A DNA stretch of 32,748 bases from Candidatus Rokuibacteriota bacterium (lineage in GTDB: Bacteria; Methylomirabilota; Methylomirabilia; Rokubacteriales; CSP1-6): the NCBI GenBank assembly GCA_003220475.1, contig QHSO01000030.1, positions 1 to 32,748 of the forward strand, in the 5' to 3' direction. The notes beneath the pieces are model-generated. The model was not told the origin of the DNA, ran no database searches, and saw only the letters and a list, made by a program, of their open reading frames with translations. Both the position numbers and the translations under genes were made by a program. This document shows, piece after piece, positions 17,083-24,925 of this stretch. Position 1 is the first letter of the stretch. Each line of letters starts with the position of its first letter.

Positions 17083-17092
17083 ATGGTACACT
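17083..17092. promoter_or_regulatory. Overlapping divergent -10 boxes (MFS gene and VOC gene)
   Basis: On the minus strand TACCAT (17083-17088) would start RNA near 17076, 3 nt before the MFS ATG. On the plus strand TACACT (17087-17092), preceded by TGG, would start RNA near 17099, about 20 nt before the VOC ATG. The two hexamers share 2 bp. Confidence 0.45.
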
Positions 17093-17119
17093 ACGGCCGC
17101 GACGGAGACATCACGCCCG

Positions 17120-17524
17120 ATGAAAATCCGCGCGCTCGGTCACGTCTCGCTCTTCGTCCGCGATCTCGCCGCGACGCGACGCTTCTATCGCGATCTGCTC
17201 GGCCTCGCCGAGACCGGCACCGGCAAGGACGGTCGGATCGTCTTCTTTTCCGCCGGCGCGCGCCATCACGATCTGTCGTGTGAGCTCGCGCGCGCGACGG
17301 GCCCGGGGCCGCAGCCGAAAGGCGTGCCGGGGCTCTATCACGTCGCGTTCGAGATCGGCGAGACGCTCCAGGATCTCGCGGCCGCGCGGCGCGAGATGGT
17401 GGCCCACGGCCTCGAGCCGTTCGGCGAGTACGCCAACGGCTTCTGCGTTCGCGACCCCGACGGTCACGAGATCGAGCTCTACGTGGAGCCGACGCCCCCG
17501 CGATCGATCGGCGAGCGACGGTAA
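17120..17524 (+). CDS. VOC-family (glyoxalase/bleomycin resistance/dioxygenase) protein
   Basis: 134 residues, a single vicinal-oxygen-chelate domain of two beta-alpha-beta-beta-beta modules. The metal-ligand positions appear as GHVSLFVRDL (histidine near residue 8), LYHVAFEI (histidine near 73) and DGHEIELYV (glutamate near 120), so a divalent metal site is likely intact. RFYRDLLGL is the usual first helix. GGAG at 17104-17107 may serve as a ribosome-binding site. The reaction cannot be assigned; it may be a dioxygenase-like or isomerase-like enzyme. Confidence 0.85.
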   Translation: MKIRALGHVSLFVRDLAATRRFYRDLLGLAETGTGKDGRIVFFSAGARHHDLSCELARATGPGPQPKGVPGLYHVAFEIGETLQDLAAARREMVAHGLEPFGEYANGFCVRDPDGHEIELYVEPTPPRSIGERR

Positions 17525-17554
17525 GGCGCTCGCCTCTCTGGCGGTCGGCCGCGC

Positions 17555-17604
17555 TTGACAGCCGGACCCGAGTGCCCGCAAATAGCAGCACTCTTCCGGG
17601 AGGT
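17555..17604 (+). promoter_or_regulatory. Probable promoter and strong ribosome-binding site for the second ABC importer
   Basis: A perfect TTGACA (17555-17560) is followed 18 nt later by a weak -10 candidate, CAAATA (17579-17584). GGGAGGT (17598-17604) sits 5 nt before the ATG. Unlike most promoters here, this leaves a short leader with a classical Shine-Dalgarno site. Confidence 0.45.
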
Positions 17605-17609
17605 GTCTC

Positions 17610-19148
17610 ATGAGCGGTCTCACTCGTCGCGAGCTGTTGAAGGCCGCCGGCGTCGCCAGCGCGGCCGCCGCACTGCCGACGGCACGGGCCGCCGCGCAGA
17701 GCACACAAAAGCGCGAGCTCGTCGTCGCCCAGGGCGGCGACATCTCGAAGTTCGATCCGCACTACAGCACGTCGTCCAACGATATCCGGATCTCGTTCAA
17801 CCTCTTCGACAACCTGGTGTCGCGGCACCCCGACGGCAAGCTCTACCCCTCGCTGGCCACGGAGTGGAAGCTGACGAATCCGACCACGTGGACGTTCAAG
17901 CTCCGTCAGCGCGTCAAGTGGCACAACGGCGACGCGTTCTCGGCGGCCGACGTCAAGTACAGTTTCGAGCGGACGTGGGACCCCAAGCTCAACACGCGCG
18001 TGAGCACGGTCTTCACCACCGTGGAGCGCGTGGAGGCGCCGGACGCGACCACGGTCGTGTTCACGACGAAGAAGCCGGATCCGCTGCTCGACGCGCGCGT
18101 GGCGTTCTACGGCGGACAGATCGTGCCGAAGAAATACGTCGAGGCCGTCGGCAACGACACCTTCAACGCCAAGCCGATCGGCACCGGGCCCGTGCGGTTC
18201 GTGTCGTGGACGAAGGACGATCGTGTCGTCCTCGAGGCCAATCCGGATTATTTCGGTGGCAAGCCGGACTTCGACCGCTTCGTCATGCGCTCGATCCCGG
18301 AGACGGCGCCGCGCATCGCCGCCCTGCTCAAGGGCGAGGTCGACATCGTCACGCAGCTGCCGCCCGACCACGCGGAGCGGGTGACCGGCAATGCGACCAC
18401 GCGTGTGGCCGGCGCGCTCTACGCCGGGCTCTACGTGCTGGCCGTCAACAGCAAGGTTCCGCCGCTCGACAACCCGCTCGTCAAGCAGGCGCTCTCGCTG
18501 GGCGTGGACCGCGAGCTGATCGTCAAGGAGCTCTGGCGTGGTCGCGGCATCGTGCCGAACGGGCCGATCGCCAAGGGCGACAATCACTACGACGCCGCGC
18601 TGCCGCCGCTCACGTACGACCCCAAGGAAGCGCGCGACCGGCTGAAGAAGTCGGGCTACAAGGGCGAGGAGATCGTGATCGAGACCACCGTCGGCTACAC
18701 GGCCAACGACAAGCCGATGTCGGAAGCGATCGTCGCGATGTGGCGCGACATCGGCGTCAACGCGAAGGTCGAGGTGCTCGAATACTCCGTGCGGGCGCAG
18801 AAGAACCGTGATCGGACGTTCAAGGGTCTGTGGTGGTCCGATCCGACCTCGACGCTCAGCGATCCCGACGGCATGATGTGGCGGCTGCTCGGCCCCGGCG
18901 GACCGCAGGATTACTGGCGCCACCCGCGCTTCGACGAGCTCGGCGAGGCGGCGCGATTCTCCGTCGACCAGAAGGTCCGCGGCCAGGCATACAAGGAGAT
19001 GACGAAGATCTTCCTCGAGCACTTCCCGTGGATCCCCATCATCCAGCCGTACGAGGACTACGGACTGCAGAAGTACGTCGACTGGACGCCGAATCCGAAC
19101 CAGGCGCTGGAGATCCGCCGCTTCGCGTTCAAGTTCCGCCGCGCCTAG
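17610..19148 (+). CDS. ABC transporter substrate-binding protein, family 5 (peptide/nickel type)
   Basis: 512-residue periplasmic binding protein with a twin-arginine-type signal (TRRELLKAAGVASAAAA, ending near ARAAAQS). Family landmarks in order: LVSRHPDGKLYPSLATEW, FKLRQRVKWHNGDAFSAADV near residue 108, IGTGPVRFVSW near 191, PLDNPLVKQALSLGVDREL near 290 and PWIPIIQPYEDYGLQKYV near the end. It is the first gene of a three-gene cluster with DppB- and DppC-type permeases. It is only distantly similar to the binding protein at 2106-3731. The ligand is unknown. Confidence 0.92.
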   Translation: MSGLTRRELLKAAGVASAAAALPTARAAAQSTQKRELVVAQGGDISKFDPHYSTSSNDIRISFNLFDNLVSRHPDGKLYPSLATEWKLTNPTTWTFKLRQRVKWHNGDAFSAADVKYSFERTWDPKLNTRVSTVFTTVERVEAPDATTVVFTTKKPDPLLDARVAFYGGQIVPKKYVEAVGNDTFNAKPIGTGPVRFVSWTKDDRVVLEANPDYFGGKPDFDRFVMRSIPETAPRIAALLKGEVDIVTQLPPDHAERVTGNATTRVAGALYAGLYVLAVNSKVPPLDNPLVKQALSLGVDRELIVKELWRGRGIVPNGPIAKGDNHYDAALPPLTYDPKEARDRLKKSGYKGEEIVIETTVGYTANDKPMSEAIVAMWRDIGVNAKVEVLEYSVRAQKNRDRTFKGLWWSDPTSTLSDPDGMMWRLLGPGGPQDYWRHPRFDELGEAARFSVDQKVRGQAYKEMTKIFLEHFPWIPIIQPYEDYGLQKYVDWTPNPNQALEIRRFAFKFRRA

Positions 19149-19153
19149 GAGTC

Positions 19154-19184
19154 GGCCGGCCGGGGCCTCGCGCTCCGGCCGGCC
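19154..19184 (+). other. Perfect 10-bp hairpin between binding-protein and permease genes
   Basis: GGCCGGCCGG (19154-19163) and CCGGCCGGCC (19175-19184) enclose an 11-nt loop. The hairpin begins 5 nt after the binding-protein stop and ends 6 nt before the permease ATG. In other importers (malE-malF is the classic case) such hairpins protect the 3' end of the binding-protein message and lower permease expression. Confidence 0.6.
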
Positions 19185-19190
19185 TCATCC

Positions 19191-20117
19191 ATGCGTGCCC
19201 TCGCCGCCTTCCTCGCCGCCCGTCTTGTCCGCGCGCTGATCGCGGTGTGGCTCGTGTCCACGGTCGTGTTCGTCGTGATGCGGCTGTCCGGCGATCCGGT
19301 GCCGCTGCTGCTCCCGGCGGACGCGCCGCGCAGCGAGTACGCGCGCGTGGCGCGAGAGCTCGGCACTGACCGGCCGCTGCCAGTGCAGTACGCGGTGTTC
19401 CTCGGTCACGTCGTGCGGGGCGACTTCGGACGCTCGATCCACTTTCGCGAGCCCGCGATGCGTGTGGCGATCGGCTACCTGCCGGCCACCGTCGAGCTCG
19501 GCCTGACGGCGTTCGCGCTCGCCGTGCTCGTCGCCGTGCCCGTCGGCGTCGTGTCTGCGGTGCGACGCAACACCGCCGTGGATCACGCGGCCATGGCGGT
19601 GGCGCTGGTGGGCCAGTCGGCGCCGACGTTCTTCCTCGGCATCCTGTTCATTCTCCTGCTGTCGCTGAAGGCCGGCCTGCTGCCGACCTCCGGTCGCGGG
19701 GACTGGACACATCTCGTCCTGCCGGCCATGACGCTCGGCGCGTTCTCCATGGCGTCCATCGCGCGCCTCACGCGCTCGGCGCTGCTCGAGGTCCTGCGGC
19801 AGGACTACGTGCGGACGGCGCGTGCCAAGGGGCTGCGCGAGTGGCGCGTCGTGGTCAAGCACGCGTTCCGCAACGCCGCCGTTCCCGTGCTGACGATCAC
19901 CGGCCTGCAACTCGGCACGCTGCTCGGCGCGTCCGTGGTGACGGAGACGGTGTTCGCGTGGCCGGGACTCGGACGGCTGGCGATCCATTCGATCTACAAC
20001 CGCGACTATCCGATCGTGCAGTGCGTGGTGTTCCTCTCGGCCCTCGTCTTCATCGTCATCAACTTCGTCATCGACCTCACGTATGGCCTCCTCGATCCCC
20101 GTATCCGTCCCCGCTGA
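19191..20117 (+). CDS. Peptide/nickel-type ABC transporter permease, DppB family
   Basis: 308 residues. The first helix (LIAVWLVSTVVFVVMRL) is followed by the DppB periplasmic pattern LGTDRPLPVQYAVFLGHVVRGDFGRSI. The EAA loop (DYVRTARAKGL...HAFRNAAVPV) is near residue 205, followed by VFAWPGLGRL and INRDYP-like YNRDYPIVQ. It ends GLLDPRIRP. Same subfamily as the permease at 1139-2083. Its 3' end overlaps the next gene by 35 nt in another frame. Confidence 0.92.
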   Translation: MRALAAFLAARLVRALIAVWLVSTVVFVVMRLSGDPVPLLLPADAPRSEYARVARELGTDRPLPVQYAVFLGHVVRGDFGRSIHFREPAMRVAIGYLPATVELGLTAFALAVLVAVPVGVVSAVRRNTAVDHAAMAVALVGQSAPTFFLGILFILLLSLKAGLLPTSGRGDWTHLVLPAMTLGAFSMASIARLTRSALLEVLRQDYVRTARAKGLREWRVVVKHAFRNAAVPVLTITGLQLGTLLGASVVTETVFAWPGLGRLAIHSIYNRDYPIVQCVVFLSALVFIVINFVIDLTYGLLDPRIRPR

Positions 20118-20988
20118 CGCGCCGCCGGCCGACGCCGCGCGGGGCGGACGGGTGGCCCAGCGCACGCGCCGCCTGGTGGCGGCCGGCGCCGCGTTCGTGG
20201 TGCTGCTCGCGCTGGTGGCGGCGACGGCGCCATGGCTAGCGCCCCACGATCCGGTGCGGCAGTCACTGCGCGCGCGACTGACGGCGCCCACCCTCGAGGC
20301 CGCCGACGGGCGGGCGCACCCGCTCGGGACCGATCATCTGGGCCGCGACGTGCTCTCGCGCACGATTTTCGGCGCGCGCGTGTCGCTCGTGATCGGCTTC
20401 GCGGCGGTCGCCGTCGGCAGCGCGGTGGGCGCCGCGCTCGGGATCCTCGCCGGCTATCGCGGCGGCTGGACCGACACCGTCATCATGACGATCGCCGACG
20501 CGCAGCTCGCCTTTCCGTTCGTGCTGCTCGCCATCGGCATCATCGGCGTCCTCGGGCCGAGCTTCCCGACGCTCGTGGTGGTCATCGGGCTGTCGGGCTG
20601 GGTCGACTACGCGCGTGTGCTGCGCTCGCAGGTGCTCGTGCTGCGCTCACGGGAGTTCGTGGACGCCATCCACGCGCTGGGCGGCGCGGTGCCGCGGATC
20701 GTCGGCCGCCACATCCTGCCCAACGTGCTGTCCACGCTGGTGGTGATCGCGACGCTGCAGCTGGCCCGTGCGATCGTGCTGGAGGCCACGCTGTCGTTCC
20801 TCGGGCTCGGGATCCAGCCGCCGACGCCGTCGTGGGGCGGCATGATCCAGGAAGGTCGCGAGTATCTCGATTCCGCCTGGTGGATCTCGATCTTTCCCGG
20901 CTGCCTGCTGCTGCTGACCTCGCTCGTGGTCAGCCGCAGCGGGGACTGGCTGCGCGACCTTCTGGACCCCACCCTGCGAAGCGAGTAG
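20083..20988 (+). CDS. Peptide/nickel-type ABC transporter permease, DppC family
   Basis: 301 residues. A 30-residue cytoplasmic tail precedes the first helix (AAGAAFVVLLALVAATAPW). HPLGTDHLGRDVLSRTIFGAR near residue 83 is the DppC signature, the EAA loop (VDAIHALGG...HILPNV) is near 190, and LSFLGLGIQPPTPSWGGMI near 245. The ATG at 20083 lies inside the upstream permease gene (35-nt overlap), which suggests coupled translation. As in the first cluster, no DppD/DppF ATPase gene follows; the next gene encodes a receiver-domain protein. Confidence 0.92.
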   Translation: MASSIPVSVPADAPPADAARGGRVAQRTRRLVAAGAAFVVLLALVAATAPWLAPHDPVRQSLRARLTAPTLEAADGRAHPLGTDHLGRDVLSRTIFGARVSLVIGFAAVAVGSAVGAALGILAGYRGGWTDTVIMTIADAQLAFPFVLLAIGIIGVLGPSFPTLVVVIGLSGWVDYARVLRSQVLVLRSREFVDAIHALGGAVPRIVGRHILPNVLSTLVVIATLQLARAIVLEATLSFLGLGIQPPTPSWGGMIQEGREYLDSAWWISIFPGCLLLLTSLVVSRSGDWLRDLLDPTLRSE

Positions 20989-21000
20989 ATTGGGGCGGGG

Positions 21001-21801
21001 ATGCGAATCCTCGTCGTCGACGACTCGTCACCGCACCGCCGGATGCTCACGGCGATCTTCGGGCACGGCGGCCACGAGGTACTCACGGCCTCCGACGGCG
21101 AGGCGGCGCTGGCGATCCTGGAGCGCGAGAAGGTCGACGCCGTCGTCTCCGACGTGCGCATGCCGAAGCTCGACGGCTTTCAGCTGTGCCGCGCGATCCG
21201 GCGCGACGCGCGCTGGGAGCGGCTGCCCTTCATCTTCTATAGCAGCGTGTTCATCGGCGGCCCCGCCCGCGACCTCGGCCGCGACGTGGGCGCTACCGCA
21301 TACCTCGACGCCAAGGACATCACCCCGCAGCAGATGGCCAGCGAGCTCGATCGGCTGGTCGCGCGCCACGTCCGCGCCGAGTACGACGCGACGCTCGTGC
21401 GCCTGCTGGATGACGTCGACTTCGCCCGGCGCTACCACCAGGTCGTGCTCGACTCGCTGCACGGCGCCGGCAAGGAACAGATGCGCGACCTCGTCGCCGA
21501 GAGCAAACGCGCGCTGGATTCGGTGCTCTCGCGGCTCGATTCCGAGCGGCAGACGCTCGCCGAGCGCGCCGATCGCAAGGTCGAGGCCGCGCAGCTGGCG
21601 CTGCTCAAAGAGCTCGGCGAGTTCCTCGGCGACCGCATCAACAATCCGCTCGCCGTCATCATGGCCAGCGCGCAGCTACTGGAAATGCGCGCGCCCGGCA
21701 GCGCGACCACCGAGGCCGCCGAGCGCATCACCGCCGCGGTGAGCAAGATCAACGCCGTGGTTCGCGAGATCGCGGAAAAGAGCGGCGAGCGCGTGATTTA
21801 G
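21001..21801 (+). CDS. Receiver-domain protein with a degenerate histidine kinase dimerization domain
   Basis: 266 residues. The N-terminal receiver domain is intact: acidic pair D7-D8, phosphoacceptor D51 in SDVRMPKLDG, S81 at the switch threonine/serine position and K105. A long helical linker (about 120-200, charged, likely coiled coil) leads to a segment at 206-228 that closely resembles the HisKA H-box region HEINNPLAVI, but reads DRINNPLAVI, so the phosphorylatable histidine is aspartate (D211). No ATPase domain follows. It may be a stand-alone regulator that dimerises through the HisKA-like helices. It starts 13 nt after the permease gene and could be in the same transcript, or use its own -10 (TAGATT, 20986-20991). 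Confidence 0.75.
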   Translation: MRILVVDDSSPHRRMLTAIFGHGGHEVLTASDGEAALAILEREKVDAVVSDVRMPKLDGFQLCRAIRRDARWERLPFIFYSSVFIGGPARDLGRDVGATAYLDAKDITPQQMASELDRLVARHVRAEYDATLVRLLDDVDFARRYHQVVLDSLHGAGKEQMRDLVAESKRALDSVLSRLDSERQTLAERADRKVEAAQLALLKELGEFLGDRINNPLAVIMASAQLLEMRAPGSATTEAAERITAAVSKINAVVREIAEKSGERVI

Positions 21802-21828
21802 GTGGGGGCCCCGAAATGGCCCCCGCCT
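21800..21828. terminator. Bidirectional hairpin terminator between convergent genes
   Basis: AGGTGGGGGCC (21800-21810) pairs with GGCCCCCGCCT (21818-21828) over 11 bp with one G-T wobble and a 7-nt loop. The stop codons of both convergent genes (TAG at 21799-21801 plus, TAG at 21827-21829 minus) lie at its two feet. No T-run follows on either strand. Confidence 0.55.
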
Positions 21829-23002
21829 AAGCCGCCCCGAACGCGTCCAATCCGGTCACGTCGCGGCCGACGATCAGCGTGTGGATGTCGTGCGTGCCCT
21901 CGTACGTGTTCACCGTCTCGAGGTTGAGCATGTGACGGATGATCGGGTGCTCGTCGACGATGCCGGCGGCGCCGAGGATGTCGCGGGCCATGCGGGCACC
22001 ATCGAGGGCGACCTGCACATTGTTCATCTTCGCGAGCGAGATCTGCTGCGGGCGCACGGTCCCCGCGTCCTTCAGCCGTCCGAGCTGCAGCACGAGCAGC
22101 TGCGCCTTGGTGATCTCGTTCAGCATCCAGACGAGCTTCTGCTGCACCAGCTGGTACGAGCCGATCGGCTTGCCGAATTGCACGCGCTGCTGCGCGTACT
22201 GCAGCGCCCAGTCGTAGCAGGCCATGAGCGCGCCCACCGCGCCCCAGGCGATGCCGTAGCGCGCCTGGCTCAGGCAGCCGAGCGGCCCGCGCAGTCCTTT
22301 CACGTTCGGCAGCAGGTTGTCGAGCGGGATCCGGCAGTCCTGGAACGCGAGCTCGGAGGTGATGGACGCGCGCATCGAGAACTTGCCGTGGATGTCGAGG
22401 GTCGAGAAACCCGGCGTACCCTTCTCGACGAGGAAGCCGCGGATCTCCCCGTCCTCGGTCTTCGCCCAGACGACCGCGACGTCCGCGATCGAGCCGTTCG
22501 TGATCCAGAGCTTCGTGCCGTTGAGGACCCACGCCTCGCCTTTGCGAACGGCGCGCGTCTTCATCCCGCCCGGGTCGGAGCCGTGGTCCGGCTCCGTCAG
22601 CCCAAAGCAGCCGATCTTCTCGCCGGTAGCCAGGCGCGGCAGCCAGGCGTCCTTCTGGGCGTCGCTGCCATAGGCATAGATCGGGTACATCACGAGCCCA
22701 CTCTGCACGGACGCGCACGAGCGCAGCCCCGAGTCGCCGCGCTCGAGCTCCTGCATGATCAGCCCATAGGCGACGTTGCTCAGACCCGCGCAGCCGAAGC
22801 CTTTGAGCGTGGCGCCGAAGACGCCGAGCTCGCCGAGCTTCGGGACAAGTCCCACCGGAAACGTTCCCGCGCGATGGTGCTCGGCGATGATCGGAACGAA
22901 CTCGGCCTCCACCCAGTCGCGCACGGCGTCCCGGATCATCCGCTCGTCCTCGGAGAGCAGCCCGTCGATGCCGTAGTAGTCGACGCCTCGAAACTTCTCC
23001 AT
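21827..23002 (-). CDS. Acyl-CoA dehydrogenase, glutaryl-CoA dehydrogenase-like
   Basis: 391-residue FAD enzyme. It closely follows the glutaryl-CoA dehydrogenase pattern: SGLRSCASVQSGLVMYPI, with the arginine that binds the substrate carboxylate, then the FAD-contact GCFGLTEPDHGSDP, RVQFGKPIGSYQLVQQKL, and the catalytic glutamate in NTYEGTHDIHTLI near the C-terminus. GCDH oxidises and decarboxylates glutaryl-CoA to crotonyl-CoA in lysine, tryptophan and benzoate breakdown; a non-decarboxylating relative is also possible. The start MEKFRGVDYYG at 23002 has GACGAGG upstream. It is 11 nt after the queuosine precursor transporter gene, so the two probably share a transcript although their functions are unrelated. 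Confidence 0.82.
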   Translation of the reverse strand: MEKFRGVDYYGIDGLLSEDERMIRDAVRDWVEAEFVPIIAEHHRAGTFPVGLVPKLGELGVFGATLKGFGCAGLSNVAYGLIMQELERGDSGLRSCASVQSGLVMYPIYAYGSDAQKDAWLPRLATGEKIGCFGLTEPDHGSDPGGMKTRAVRKGEAWVLNGTKLWITNGSIADVAVVWAKTEDGEIRGFLVEKGTPGFSTLDIHGKFSMRASITSELAFQDCRIPLDNLLPNVKGLRGPLGCLSQARYGIAWGAVGALMACYDWALQYAQQRVQFGKPIGSYQLVQQKLVWMLNEITKAQLLVLQLGRLKDAGTVRPQQISLAKMNNVQVALDGARMARDILGAAGIVDEHPIIRHMLNLETVNTYEGTHDIHTLIVGRDVTGLDAFGAA

Positions 23003-23013
23003 GCTGAACCTCG

Positions 23014-23673
23014 TCAGAGCCGCACGGGATTGAAATCCGTGTCGTGATCGTACGCGTCCACACCCTCGCTCGCCTTCAGCCAGGCGACGGCGGCATAGGT
23101 GAGCGGCGTGGCCGCCGCCTCGTAGAGGACCTTGAACACCCACTGTCCACCGACGATCTGCGCGAGCACGCCGGGCGGCACCGTGCCCGCGAACGCCAGC
23201 GTGACGAACACGCCGCTGTCCAGTGCCTGGCCCACCACCGTGGAACCGATCGTGCGCAGCCAGAGCCAGCGGCCGCGCGTGGCGATCTTGAGCTTGGCGA
23301 GCACGAACGAGTTCGCGAACTCACCGACGAGGTAGGCGACGAACGAGGCGGCGACGATGCGCGGCGTATGGCCGAGAATCTCCGCGTAGGCGGCGTCGCC
23401 CTTCCAGAACGGTGCGGGCGGCAATTCGCCACCGAGCCAGATCGCGGCCACCATCACCGCATTGCACGCGAAGCCGAGCCAGATCACGCGGCGCGCAGCG
23501 CCGTAGCCCCACACCTCCGTCAGGACGTCGCCGACGACGTACGAGATCGGGAAAATGACGATGCCGGCGGTGAGCACGACGCCGCCCACGACGATCAGCT
23601 TGGCCGCGATCGTGTTCGCGGTAAGCAGGCACGTGACGAAGAGCGCCGCACACGACACGAATCGCCAGCTCAT
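23014..23673 (-). CDS. Queuosine precursor transporter (YhhQ/VUT family)
   Basis: 219 residues with about six membrane helices. VUT family hallmarks are [10 protein letters not shown] in the first helix, [25 protein letters not shown], and [21 protein letters not shown] with DSGVFV. YhhQ imports preQ0/preQ1 for queuosine synthesis in Escherichia coli. It lies head-to-head with queC with only 22 nt between start codons, and a -10-like TATTAT would place the transcript start 2 nt before its ATG. The pairing supports a queuosine role. Confidence 0.88.
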   Translation of the reverse strand: MSWRFVSCAALFVTCLLTANTIAAKLIVVGGVVLTAGIVIFPISYVVGDVLTEVWGYGAARRVIWLGFACNAVMVAAIWLGGELPPAPFWKGDAAYAEILGHTPRIVAASFVAYLVGEFANSFVLAKLKIATRGRWLWLRTIGSTVVGQALDSGVFVTLAFAGTVPPGVLAQIVGGQWVFKVLYEAAATPLTYAAVAWLKASEGVDAYDHDTDFNPVRL

Positions 23674-23680
23674 GGCGTTC

Positions 23681-23687
23681 GATAATA
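23681..23687. promoter_or_regulatory. Overlapping divergent -10 boxes (queuosine transporter and queC)
   Basis: GATAAT on the plus strand (23681-23686) and TATTAT on the minus strand (23682-23687) each match 5 of 6 of TATAAT and share 5 bp. Start points would be about 23693 (plus) and 23675 (minus), leaving leaders of 2 to 3 nt on each side. Confidence 0.55.
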
Positions 23688-23695
23688 CACTGGCG

Positions 23696-24385
23696 ATGAT
23701 GAAGCGAGCGGTGGTCCTCCTCAGCGGCGGCATCGACTCGACGACGGCGCTCGCCGTCGCGCGCCAGCGCGGGTTCGAGACGTTTGCGCTCTCATTCCGC
23801 TACGGACAGCGACACGCCGCCGAGGTCGAGGCCGCACGGTGCGTGGCGAGGGCGCTCGGAGCCGCGCGTCACGAGGTGATCGCCATCGACCTCCGCGCGT
23901 TCGGCGGCTCCGCGCTCACCGCCGACATCGCCGTGCCGAAGGATCGCTCCATCGGCGACATCGGCCGCGGTATTCCCGTCACCTACGTGCCGGCCCGCAA
24001 CACGATCTTCCTGTCCTACGCGCTCGCGTGGGCGGAAGTGCTCGGCGCGCACGACATCTTCCTCGGGGTCTCCGAGATCGACTACTCCGGCTATCCGGAT
24101 TGCCGTCCCGAATACATCGGTGCCTACGAGCGGATGGCGAACCTCGCGACGAAAGCCGCCGTGGAGGGCCAGAAGCTGAAGATCCACACGCCGCTCATCC
24201 ACCTGACCAAGGCGGAGATCATCGCCGAGGGCACCGCGCTCGGTGTGGACTTCTCGCTGACGCTGTCCTGCTACGACCCGACGCCGGACGGTGCCGCGTG
24301 CGGCCGTTGCGACGCGTGCCTGCTGCGCCGCAAGGGATTCGAGCACGCGGGCGTGGCGGATCCGACGCGCTACCGCGCCGGCTGA
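23696..24385 (+). CDS. queC: 7-cyano-7-deazaguanine synthase
   Basis: About 229 residues. ATP-dependent conversion of 7-carboxy-7-deazaguanine to preQ0, a step to queuosine. The PP-loop [10 protein letters not shown] lies at residues 10-19. FRYGQRH, the substrate region [26 protein letters not shown], and the zinc cluster [18 protein letters not shown] (four cysteines) are all present. The start is ATG 23696 (a second ATG follows at 23699), 10 nt after the -10 box, so the message seems leaderless and has no room for a preQ1 riboswitch. It converges with the DinB-like gene with 1 nt between stops. No queD, queE or folE is in the window. Confidence 0.95.
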   Translation: MMKRAVVLLSGGIDSTTALAVARQRGFETFALSFRYGQRHAAEVEAARCVARALGAARHEVIAIDLRAFGGSALTADIAVPKDRSIGDIGRGIPVTYVPARNTIFLSYALAWAEVLGAHDIFLGVSEIDYSGYPDCRPEYIGAYERMANLATKAAVEGQKLKIHTPLIHLTKAEIIAEGTALGVDFSLTLSCYDPTPDGAACGRCDACLLRRKGFEHAGVADPTRYRAG

Positions 24386-24386
24386 G

Positions 24387-24914
24387 TCACTCGCCCGCGA
24401 ACTTCTGGCTGTTGCCCATCGCCGGCCAGACGTACGCCTGCACGGTGGCGAGCGCCTGGCGGATGTGGTTGCGATCGTGATGCACCCATTCGTGAAGCAG
24501 ATCGCGCACCGGAAGGAATCCGACCTTGGGGTGATCGCCGCCGCGGTCGAGGTCGGCGGCGCCCAGCGCGCGCACGAGCGCGGCGCTCTCCCGTCGCAGG
24601 GCCGCCAGCTCGTCGAGCAGCGCCCCCATCGGTCGCACGCAGTCGCGCCGATCCCGCGCCACCTCGCGCTGATCCCATGCCTGCAGCGCGGGGCGGTCGC
24701 TCGCGAGAATGATCCGGATGCGGCCGGCAAAGCCGCGGCGCTCGGCCTCGATGAGATGACCGACGACCTCCTTCGCGCACCACTCGCCCGGCGCCGGATG
24801 CCATCCGAGGACGCGCTCAGGCAGCGCGCCGAGCTCGGCGCGCAGCGTCGCCATCGCGGCGTCCAGGCAGGCGGCCACTTCCACGGGCGTCAGCGCGTCG
24901 GTCGTCGTGGCCAT
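24387..24914 (-). CDS. DinB-like putative metal-dependent protein
   Basis: 175 residues, four-helix DinB/DUF664 fold. Metal-ligand histidines appear as EVVGHLIEAERRGFAGRI near residue 50 and HEWVHHDRNHIRQAL near 143-157. The motif WHPAPGEWCAKEV is typical of the family. It ends in a tail containing YVWPAMGNSQKF. The start is ATG at 24912-24914, 11 nt after the HD-domain gene, so it is probably co-transcribed with it. The thiol-dependent transferase activity known for some family members is not provable here. It shares the WDQ-R pattern with the protein at 9745-10239. Confidence 0.78.
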   Translation of the reverse strand: MATTTDALTPVEVAACLDAAMATLRAELGALPERVLGWHPAPGEWCAKEVVGHLIEAERRGFAGRIRIILASDRPALQAWDQREVARDRRDCVRPMGALLDELAALRRESAALVRALGAADLDRGGDHPKVGFLPVRDLLHEWVHHDRNHIRQALATVQAYVWPAMGNSQKFAGE

Positions 24915-24925
24915 GGCGCCCTCGC

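Noticed and set aside
23630-23700. preQ1 riboswitch before queC or the transporter
   Set aside because: Only 22 nt separate the start codons and both messages seem to lack leaders, so there is no room for an aptamer.
11583-24385. A DNA 7-deazaguanine (Dpd) system linking the DGQHR protein with queC
   Set aside because: The genes are 11 kb apart and no dpdA-type transglycosylase or helicase genes are seen. queC pairs with a queuosine precursor transporter, which fits tRNA queuosine.
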